Part shown: in pieces, positions 1 through 5,263 of the stretch
Numbering within the stretch: the stretch's first letter is position 1
Layout: each line of letters begins with the position of its first letter
Assembly (NCBI GenBank): GCA_015485455.1
Contig: WFTN01000345.1
Coordinates: 1-5,263 of the forward strand
From: Planctomycetota bacterium
Lineage (GTDB): Bacteria; Planctomycetota; GCA-002687715; DRQF01
Reading direction: 5' to 3'
Length of the DNA: 5,263 bases
Notes under the pieces: generated by a model
Database searches by the model: none
What the model saw: the letters and a program-made list of their open reading frames with translations, nothing else
What the model was told of the DNA's origin: nothing
Program-made: the position numbers and the translations under genes

Positions 1-257
1 CCATAGGGGTAGTCAACATTTTCCCCCACTGCTTCGATCTTGCCGTCCTTGATGACAATCGTCGCGTCCTCCAAGTCATCACCTCTGATCGTGATGACTC
101 TCTTGACTTTGATCACCGTGTAAGAACGAGGATCTTCATCTTCTTGAGGGCAATTAGAACGATAGCCTGACTCCACGAAATTCATCGCCCAAGCGACTTG
201 AGAAGTGGACATCAGTATGAGGCCAGCTATGGCCGTAAAAACAACTCTTCTGAGCAT
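1..257 (-). CDS. Exported amidohydrolase, N-terminal fragment (runs off left edge)
   Basis: Only the first 85 codons and part of the 86th are visible; the gene continues beyond position 1. The start ATG at 255-257 is preceded by GAAGGA at 263-268 with a 5-nt spacer. Residues 1-24 form a Sec signal peptide: LRR, a hydrophobic core (VVFTAIAGLILM) and an AWA cleavage site, so the mature protein should start at Met25 in the periplasm or outside the cell. Residues 49-80 match the first strands of the amidohydrolase beta-sandwich, with the hallmark IVIKDGKIEAVG at residues 67-78, the same segment found in the three neighbours (DGKI..IG or VG). The barrel with the metal ligands is not in the window, so whether it is catalytically competent cannot be judged. 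It is the last visible gene of the run, 60 bp after the stop of the 411-residue gene. The family call is fairly secure from the motif and context; the substrate is unknown. Confidence 0.8.
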   Translation of the reverse strand, partial: MLRRVVFTAIAGLILMSTSQVAWAMNFVESGYRSNCPQEDEDPRSYTVIKVKRVITIRGDDLEDATIVIKDGKIEAVGENVDYPY

Positions 258-262
258 GATCT

Positions 263-268
263 TCCTTC
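263..268 (-). promoter_or_regulatory. Shine-Dalgarno site of the left-edge gene
   Basis: GAAGGA on the minus strand lies 5 nt before the ATG at 255-257. It supports that start, which also places a well-formed signal peptide at the N-terminus. Confidence 0.65.
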
Positions 269-317
269 TTGAGATGAGCCTCACGGCATTCAAGACGATT
301 GTATTCTGAATCAAGAT

Positions 318-1553
318 TTAGAAGCGTCGACGTTTGCCGGGTTTGTAAACCAGCTCACCGAGCTGATAAACCGCTTCGACTCCTGAGCGAAAATCCAATG
401 GGTCACCTGTCCATGCGACGAAATCAGCATCCATACCGGGTGATAGAGATCCAATCTGTTTTTGCAAACCGAGAGAATCCGCGGCCTGGAAAGTCATACC
501 CTTGAGAGCGGCATACGTCTTCCAGCCATAACGAACACTCATGGCACCTTGCAGTGGCAAGTCCTCTTGTGGCAAGACCCCGGCATCTGTATTCAGGCCG
601 ACTTTACGGCAACCACGATCCCAGTAACCTCCAGCGCAACTCGTGACCGAGCCATCTTGCTCATTCATCCACCAAACGCGCGGGCCAACCATCACGTGGA
701 TGTTGCGTTCAGCCACCAGCTTGCCAGCCTTAAAACCATCGAACGTCCCATGGTCAATCATGAGTTTCAAGCCAAACTCATCGTGCAGAAGATGAATACT
801 CTCAGACACAACCTGAAACATCTGGGTGTGAACACTTGCTGGGATTTCATTGCGGAAGAGAAGCCGAAAATCTTCCCAGGTCACATCCTTCTTGGGCTTA
901 ACTTTGCTCTTCCCGGATTCAAAGTCATTCCATGCCTCATGATAGTCTTTGGCTTTCTGCAAGGTCTGACGTAGGTTGAAATTCATGTAGCTGCGGTTTG
1001 GCCCCCAGTACCAACGCTCTGGGTTACCAGCTTGAGCAATCTTCAAGGAACCTGGGGAGCGAATGATAGCATCTGCTGGTCTCTTGGCCCCCAAGCGTAC
1101 CACTCCCCCAAAGCCACTCATGTTTGTTCCAGAACCAGGAATCATCAAAGCTGTGGTCACACCCCCAGCAATCGCCATGCGATTGTTGGGGGAGTCGACC
1201 TCCACCAAGTCCCCAGCCCGAAGGCCAGGGTTTGTCAACCACACATAATCGTGAAGATCCCCCCGCTGCTCCGTGGCAGTATGGTTATGAGGATCAATAA
1301 GACCAGGCAGAACCCAGTGGGCCGACATATCGACGGTCTTGTAGCCTTTGGGGATCGTCACATCACGGCGCCGACCAACTTTCTCGATCTTGCCATTGGC
1401 GACCAAGATCACTGCATTGTTAATGACCCGATCTTTGGCATCCATGGTTAGCACTTTGCCAGCCAAGATGGCGAGTTTCGCCCGTGAGACCTGGGCCGAC
1501 GTCGTCGCCGCCAGCAGCAATAAGAGCAAAAAGAACTTCGAAAGGTTCTTCAT
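318..1553 (-). CDS. Exported metal-dependent amidohydrolase with intact active site
   Basis: A complete 411-residue member of the imidazolonepropionase-like amidohydrolase group (COG1228-type). These enzymes use one or two metal ions in a TIM barrel to hydrolyse amide or related bonds. Residues 1-20 are a signal peptide (MKNLSK, a leucine-rich core, TTSA cleavage site), so it should act outside the cytoplasm. Beta-sandwich strands occupy about 25-80, then LPGLIDPHNH supplies the HxH ligands H89 and H91. The glycine-rich stretch IPGSGTNMSGFGG (138-150) and LKIAQAGNP (170-178) resemble conserved family segments. Further expected ligands are present: H242 in SVHTQ, H268 in IDHGTFDG and D323 in LNTDAG. 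The C-terminal end, GSLSPGMDADFVAWTGDP followed by LGELVYK, is the usual closing strand, so the protein is full length. Its ATG overlaps the upstream stop (ATGA, 1550-1553) and follows a perfect AGGAGGT. It is the only protein here with a complete visible ligand set. Substrate not identifiable from sequence. Confidence 0.9.
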   Translation of the reverse strand: MKNLSKFFLLLLLLAATTSAQVSRAKLAILAGKVLTMDAKDRVINNAVILVANGKIEKVGRRRDVTIPKGYKTVDMSAHWVLPGLIDPHNHTATEQRGDLHDYVWLTNPGLRAGDLVEVDSPNNRMAIAGGVTTALMIPGSGTNMSGFGGVVRLGAKRPADAIIRSPGSLKIAQAGNPERWYWGPNRSYMNFNLRQTLQKAKDYHEAWNDFESGKSKVKPKKDVTWEDFRLLFRNEIPASVHTQMFQVVSESIHLLHDEFGLKLMIDHGTFDGFKAGKLVAERNIHVMVGPRVWWMNEQDGSVTSCAGGYWDRGCRKVGLNTDAGVLPQEDLPLQGAMSVRYGWKTYAALKGMTFQAADSLGLQKQIGSLSPGMDADFVAWTGDPLDFRSGVEAVYQLGELVYKPGKRRRF

Positions 1554-4372
1554 CTTTTGACCTCCTGACCGCGAATAAACACGGATTTGAGTCGAGTTCT
1601 GGCGTCGAATGGTTCGCCATTGAAAATCAACAGGTCGCCGTCGAGGCCCTTCTTAAGGGCACCTACAGTGTCGTGCAAGCGCAATTGTTTGGCCGCGTCC
1701 CAAGTGAGAGCCCGCAATGCTGCCATCTGCCCCAAACCGGAGCGAACCGCCGATTTTGCCAAACGAGGCAGTAAAGCGGCACCGGTTTGATGGCCACTTG
1801 CAAAGGCAAGGGGAATGTCAGCACGCTCCAAACGTCCGGGGAGAAAGACTATCTTCTTCTCCACCACAGCGTTGAAGTTGTTTCCTAACGCCACAGAAAC
1901 TTGGCCTTCCAAGTCGTCCAAAACGGTGAGAATGCCTTGAGCGCCCAACACCATAATTGGGATGCCATATCCAGCGGCCACTTGTGATGCTGCGCGGATC
2001 TGTGGGCCACCATTGATCTCGATCAAAAGTCCAGCTTTGCCAGCAAAAATGGCTCGCCATGGCTCCTGTCGTAGATCAAGCTTAGGCTTCTTAGGCCCTG
2101 TTGCTTTCACTGCCTTGGTTGAAGTCTTCTTGGCTCGGGCTTTCACTGTAATCTTCGGAGCGCCCTTTTTCGTACGCGTCCCCTCAAAGGTGATTTCCAT
2201 GACACCACCTAAGTCAACCGTACCCACAAGATGTTCAGGTTTGTCTAACTTTGCCGTCAACGTGGTGTCACCGAAAGGTGTGACAATGTCCACCTCAGCT
2301 ACAAGGGTCTTATTGTCGTAGGAGCCGGCAAATGTCACCTCTTCGTCTAAGTCCATGGGATTCGTCATGGTGCCGACAACATTTGTGCCGCTGAGCCGAA
2401 TCTTGCATGACAAATTGTGCATCGGGCTCGGAATCGGCCCACCGCTGAGAGAAACCAGCCAGGTGCCAGAGAGTTCATCCGTGTCTCCAGATGTCGGAGC
2501 CACTTTGGGCGCAGGAGCTTTCTTCTTCTCAGTTTTCTTAGCCGGGGCGGGCGAAGACTTCACAGTCTTCGATCCATTGGCCTTAAATTTGGCGAGGTCG
2601 TCTTCGTACTTCTTCCAGGCGTCATAGTATTTCTTGCCACGGGAGAATGCCGCGGTCAGGTTCTTTCGAACCGTGCGAACACTTCCACCTAGTCGTAACT
2701 TAACGCCCACCGTTGACTTGCCGACAATTCCCTTGTCATCAGCCAGAGTCTTGATGGCGACCATCTGAGATCCGGAGCTGCCGACTGTAGCCGGGGCCAC
2801 CACAACAGTCGTAACTCCAGAACGAGCAACATGGGCGAATCCTGGGCGGGATACATTCATCACATCGGCCAAAGACAAGTCTGTCCCGGCGGAGGAACGC
2901 TCCGATCCCAATCCGAGTTGCCCATGGCTGTCGACAAAACCAGGAGTCACGACGGCGTCAGGCCCGGCCTCTACAACGCGGGCATTGGGGGGATGAGGAA
3001 CACCCTGCCCGACCCCAACGATCTTGCCGTCTTCGATCAAGACTTCTGAATTCAGAAATACACCACCTTTACCGTCATAGATCTTGCCAGCACGGACGAG
3101 AAGAGGACGGTTGTCCCGGGGGCGACTCCACGCTTTATGACCACTGACAAAGACTTCCTGAACATGGCTTCCCCCGGCGAGAGGATTGCCATTCAAGACC
3201 AAGAAATCTGCGTCTTTTCCTGCTGCAATAGAACCAACTCTTTTCGAGACACCAAGTAATGATGCAGGACGGGAGGTAATCGCTTGCAAAGCGACTTTTG
3301 CATCCATGCCTCCACCCACAGCCATGGCAGCAGAATAGAGTAGATCCGCGCCGGTTCCGCCAATCACAACAAAGACCCCGCGAGCTTCTAAAGTACCAGC
3401 GGCACGAGGATCCCGGTGCCATGGGCGCACCAAGTCAAAGTCTTTGTCATCCAAACGGGTGAGATTATTGTCCATGTCCAGGACGAGAGGCAAACCAGAC
3501 TCGACGATAGAGTCGATAACTGATGTCGCTTCGTCCAATCCATTCAAGTAGATTCTTGTTTCGGACTTTAGGGACTTGGCCATATTGATGGCCTGGACGA
3601 TATCGGCAGCTCGACGAGCGTCTATGCGAATGGGTCTGTTGAGTGCCAAGAAATTCGCCAACGCCATGGCGCGAGGATTGCTGCTGTTGGCCTTGGCTTC
3701 TTCAAGAGCCTCCCGAAAAGCAGCATCCCGTCCCAAGCGAGTTTGGGGTTTCTGTTCTGGCTGGGCTTCATAAGGCACATCGCTGGAAGAAGGGAATGGG
3801 ATGTTCTTGATATCCTTCTCCCCCCGACCTTTGTCCCGATTGTAGTAGACGGACAGATCTGCGAAGCGCTGCAAAACTTCCGATGTCTCCGGCGTTCCAC
3901 CAAACTTCACCACGGAGCCAACACCGCTGACAAAACGATCACCGGGAACACCTAAACGTGCACTTGTGATGCCCTTTTCCCAGCTCTTGCGAAAATCGGC
4001 ATAAGGATTGAATTTGTCCGCTGCCACGTAACGTGGGCCAATACCATCTGGATCACTGCCGATAAAAATACGGCTCTCCGTGGAGACCAAACCGGGCATG
4101 ACCCATGAGTTGGGGCGATCCACCACAGGCAACAAATTGGGAATGGTGCCATGGCCAATCCTGAGGATCTTGCCGTCTTCGACTTCGATCCAAGCATCTT
4201 TGATCCATCCGGCGGCATTGCCACCCTCGGCAAACACGTAGCCTGCTCGAAGCACATAGTGGGTTGGGGGTTCGCCATCAGTAATCCCCGGGGCAGAATT
4301 CGCGATGCCTGCTGGCCACAACAGACCAAAAGCAAGAACGACCGCCATAACACTCATTAGAAAGCGTTGCAT
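1550..4372 (-). CDS. Exported tandem amidohydrolase, apparently degenerate (probable pseudoenzyme)
   Basis: A 940-residue protein made of two amidohydrolase units in series, about twice the usual length. Residues 1-27 are a signal peptide (hydrophobic core, then ANSA before PG). Unit 1 spans about 39-415: strands with VEDGKILRIG, then MPGLVSTESR, and a closing segment GSIAAGKDADFLVLNGNPL. Unit 2 begins near 424 (LVRAGKIYDGKGG, IEDGKIVGVG, VTPGFVDSHGQ) and closes with GALKKGLDGDLLIFNGEP (904-921). Unit 2 is split by an insert at about 597-768. The fold-defining glycines and closing strands are kept, but the metal ligands are not. In unit 1, HxH becomes E99-S-R101, the next His becomes D251, the third N277, and the Asp site aligns near G341. 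In unit 2, HxH becomes H483-G-Q485, with E785 and G810 at the two His sites and about G860 at the Asp site. I read these alignments by eye. The frame is open throughout, so this is a maintained gene. A binding, scaffold or partner role for the neighbouring intact enzyme is inference; a non-canonical activity is also possible. Confidence 0.85.
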   Translation of the reverse strand: MQRFLMSVMAVVLAFGLLWPAGIANSAPGITDGEPPTHYVLRAGYVFAEGGNAAGWIKDAWIEVEDGKILRIGHGTIPNLLPVVDRPNSWVMPGLVSTESRIFIGSDPDGIGPRYVAADKFNPYADFRKSWEKGITSARLGVPGDRFVSGVGSVVKFGGTPETSEVLQRFADLSVYYNRDKGRGEKDIKNIPFPSSSDVPYEAQPEQKPQTRLGRDAAFREALEEAKANSSNPRAMALANFLALNRPIRIDARRAADIVQAINMAKSLKSETRIYLNGLDEATSVIDSIVESGLPLVLDMDNNLTRLDDKDFDLVRPWHRDPRAAGTLEARGVFVVIGGTGADLLYSAAMAVGGGMDAKVALQAITSRPASLLGVSKRVGSIAAGKDADFLVLNGNPLAGGSHVQEVFVSGHKAWSRPRDNRPLLVRAGKIYDGKGGVFLNSEVLIEDGKIVGVGQGVPHPPNARVVEAGPDAVVTPGFVDSHGQLGLGSERSSAGTDLSLADVMNVSRPGFAHVARSGVTTVVVAPATVGSSGSQMVAIKTLADDKGIVGKSTVGVKLRLGGSVRTVRKNLTAAFSRGKKYYDAWKKYEDDLAKFKANGSKTVKSSPAPAKKTEKKKAPAPKVAPTSGDTDELSGTWLVSLSGGPIPSPMHNLSCKIRLSGTNVVGTMTNPMDLDEEVTFAGSYDNKTLVAEVDIVTPFGDTTLTAKLDKPEHLVGTVDLGGVMEITFEGTRTKKGAPKITVKARAKKTSTKAVKATGPKKPKLDLRQEPWRAIFAGKAGLLIEINGGPQIRAASQVAAGYGIPIMVLGAQGILTVLDDLEGQVSVALGNNFNAVVEKKIVFLPGRLERADIPLAFASGHQTGAALLPRLAKSAVRSGLGQMAALRALTWDAAKQLRLHDTVGALKKGLDGDLLIFNGEPFDARTRLKSVFIRGQEVKR
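1560..1566 (-). promoter_or_regulatory. Perfect Shine-Dalgarno site inside the upstream gene
   Basis: AGGAGGT on the minus strand, a full complement to the 16S rRNA tail, lies 6 nt before the ATG at 1551-1553. It sits within the last codons of the 940-residue gene, whose TGA stop (1550-1552) overlaps that ATG. The arrangement suggests translational coupling with strong reinitiation, and it fixes the start of the 411-residue enzyme. Confidence 0.75.
2069..2584 (-). other. Inserted lipocalin-like beta module with lysine-rich linkers
   Basis: This part of the tandem amidohydrolase gene encodes residues 597-768. The first linker (about 598-632) is rich in Lys, Ala and Pro (SSPAPAKKTEKKKAPAPK). 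Residues 634-733 read as a compact beta-rich domain: it starts with SGTWLVSLSGG, alternates short strands and turns (VVGTMTNP, FAGSYDNKTLVAEV, TLTAKLD, HLVGTVDLGG) and ends in ITFEGTR. This start-and-end pattern is seen in small lipocalin-like repeats of exported bacterial proteins. A second basic linker (about 735-766) returns to the amidohydrolase barrel at LDLRQEPW. The insertion point follows YYDAWKKYEDDLAKFK, which matches YHEAWNDFESGKSKVK in the 411-residue neighbour, where the same loop is only a few residues long. The domain boundaries are secure to roughly ten residues. The fold name is inferred from pattern. Confidence 0.6.
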
Positions 4373-4380
4373 GAAGCCGA

Positions 4381-4385
4381 TCCTC
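4381..4385 (-). promoter_or_regulatory. Shine-Dalgarno site overlapping the upstream stop codon
   Basis: GAGGA on the minus strand lies 8 nt before the ATG at 4370-4372 and shares two bases (4384-4385) with the TGA stop of the right-edge gene (4384-4386). It supports ATG 4372 over the in-frame Met6 codon at 4355-4357, and it ties translation of the two genes together. Confidence 0.6.
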
Positions 4386-5247
4386 AGTCTTTCTTAGTCT
4401 TGCTCTTGGAGGAATTCTTGCCCGATTTTTTGGCAGCAGATTCCTTGGATTTTTTTGCCGCTTCAGCGCTCTTACGGTCGCTTTTTTCGGTGGCGTAAAT
4501 GCCATCCATGAGGTCGTTCAAGCGTTTGTCCTTGCTGCGTTCGTAAACCAATTCCCCTTGGACGACAACGCTCTCAACCCAAGTTAGGTTGTCGAGGGGG
4601 TCACCGCTTAAGATCAACAAGTTCGCTAATTTGCCTTTTTCGATGGAGCCAATGAGATGTCCAAGCCCAATGGCCCGGGCAGCATTGATGGTGATGGCAG
4701 CCAGGGCCTTCTCGCGACTTATGCCGTTGCGCACACAGCGAGCGGCTTCATACCATGGTCGAGAACTCCCGGCGATAGCGAACTCCACCTTGGCATCGTT
4801 CAGAACCTTCGGGACAAAGGTATCTTTGTCTTCCAAGGTAATCCGATCCTGCTCACGGTAGACGAAGTCTCTGGGCCTGATGATGACAGGACGCTTAAGA
4901 GATTTCATTTGCTTGACAGCTTTGTAGCATTCCCCGCCAACGATCAATGTCATATTGTCGGACAAGTGTTGCTTTTTCGCCAGCCCAAGAGCTGAAGCCA
5001 CATCCATGGCTCGACCACAAACTAAGTAGCCGTCAATTTTCCCTTGGCGCAGCAAGTACAAGTTCTTGAATTTCTTCTCGAGCTTGTCGGCTTTGATCAG
5101 CTTCTTGCCCTTCTTACGAGCTTCTTCAGGAGCAACTTTGGCGTCCTTGTCGTCTTTTTTGAGCTTTTCCAAGTACAGCTCTTCCGCCCGACGATCGAGA
5201 TAGCGATCCAAGCCGTCAAAAACGTCCCGCAGGATGGCTGCTTGAAC
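4384..5247 (-). CDS. Amidohydrolase-like protein, C-terminal fragment (cut by the right edge)
   Basis: The C-terminal 287 residues of an amidohydrolase whose 5' part lies beyond the contig end. The true sequence begins at VQAAILRD; the five residues before it in the open frame (MYKRQ) come from adapter sequence, so no real start is visible. Residues 10-66 are highly charged and helical (LEKLKKDDKDAK, ARKKGKKLIKADKLEKKF) and correspond to the helix and loop before the second half of the barrel. Recognisable family segments follow: GRAMDVASALGLAKK, LIVGGECYKAVKQMK, RPVIIRPRD, ALAAITINAARAIGLG, GSIEKGKLANLLILSGDPLDN and VQGELVYE. Expected ligand positions here are not conserved: YLVCGRA at the first His site, VGG at the second, and IAGSSRPW in place of the Asp segment. 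HxH lies outside the window. It ends in a roughly 35-residue Lys/Ser/Ala-rich tail that looks disordered. It is 11 bp upstream of the tandem gene and presumably co-transcribed with it. Confidence 0.85.
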   Translation of the reverse strand, partial: VQAAILRDVFDGLDRYLDRRAEELYLEKLKKDDKDAKVAPEEARKKGKKLIKADKLEKKFKNLYLLRQGKIDGYLVCGRAMDVASALGLAKKQHLSDNMTLIVGGECYKAVKQMKSLKRPVIIRPRDFVYREQDRITLEDKDTFVPKVLNDAKVEFAIAGSSRPWYEAARCVRNGISREKALAAITINAARAIGLGHLIGSIEKGKLANLLILSGDPLDNLTWVESVVVQGELVYERSKDKRLNDLMDGIYATEKSDRKSAEAAKKSKESAAKKSGKNSSKSKTKKD

Positions 5248-5263
5248 CTGTCTCTTATACACA
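5248..5263. other. Sequencing-library adapter remnant (Tn5 mosaic end / Nextera)
   Basis: The final 16 bases, CTGTCTCTTATACACA, are identical to the first 16 bases of the 19-base Tn5 mosaic-end adapter used in tagmentation libraries, and they stop exactly at the contig end. Read on the minus strand they give GTG TAT AAG AGA CAG, translated MYKRQ when the GTG is taken as a start. This is untrimmed adapter, not a biological Tn5 insertion, because nothing of the transposon follows. Confidence 0.96.

Noticed and set aside
148..153. Cys36 of the left-edge protein as a lipoprotein anchor
   Set aside because: The preceding residues (RSN) do not form a lipobox, and the cysteine lies well after a good AWA signal-peptidase I site.
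258..317. Possible terminator or internal promoter in the 60-bp gap
   Set aside because: Only a 4-5 bp imperfect inverted repeat is present, with no T-run after it and no clear -35/-10 pair; it looks like a plain spacer carrying the next ribosome site.
462..974. 170-codon open frame on the plus strand
   Set aside because: It lies entirely opposite the 411-residue amidohydrolase, has no ribosome site I can see and shows no recognisable protein features; it is a shadow of the real gene.
1032..1451. 139-codon open frame on the plus strand
   Set aside because: It is antisense to the N-terminal half of the same amidohydrolase, with low-complexity shadow composition and no family motif.
2069..2584. 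Frameshift or assembly chimera explaining the insert in the tandem protein
   Set aside because: The frame is open without a break, the amidohydrolase sequence resumes at the right place after the insert, and the linkers look like ordinary domain linkers.
1962..2692. Several plus-strand open frames opposite the tandem gene
   Set aside because: They overlap each other in different frames and sit opposite a well-supported coding region with clear domain motifs.
5248..5263. Genuine Tn5 insertion end
   Set aside because: Only 16 bases of the mosaic end occur, exactly at the contig terminus and with no transposon sequence; library adapter is far more likely.

Overview
The window is one end-to-end run of four genes, all on the minus strand and read from right to left. 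All four encode proteins of the amidohydrolase superfamily (imidazolonepropionase-like, COG1228-type); the three whose starts are visible carry Sec signal peptides. In order of transcription they are: a 3' fragment at the right edge (4384..5247), a 940-residue two-domain protein (1550..4372), a complete 411-residue enzyme (318..1553) and the 5' end of a fourth protein running off the left edge (1..257). The gaps are 11 bp, a 4-bp ATGA overlap and 60 bp. No convincing promoter or terminator lies between the genes, so a single operon is the simplest reading. I see no RNA genes, mobile elements, CRISPR arrays or origins.

Only the 411-residue protein shows the full metal-ligand set of the superfamily (HxH, two further His, one Asp). 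The 940-residue protein has the architecture of two amidohydrolases in tandem, but nearly every ligand position is substituted in both halves. Its second half is also interrupted by a lipocalin-like beta domain between lysine/alanine/proline-rich linkers. The visible half of the right-edge protein lacks the ligands expected there. The cluster thus looks like one probable catalytic member with two or more degenerate relatives, all likely exported. The substrate cannot be read from sequence; peptides, cyclic amides or cyclic dipeptides are typical for the superfamily.

The last 16 bases (5248..5263) are not genomic. They match the Tn5 mosaic-end sequence used in Nextera libraries, and read in reverse they create a false N-terminus, MYKRQ, on the right-edge gene. 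The window is therefore a short contig from a tagmentation library, probably a metagenome or draft genome. Moderate GC, dense clusters of exported amidohydrolases and lysine-rich linkers fit Planctomycetota or a similar environmental lineage, but this is a weak taxonomic inference and no marker gene is present.
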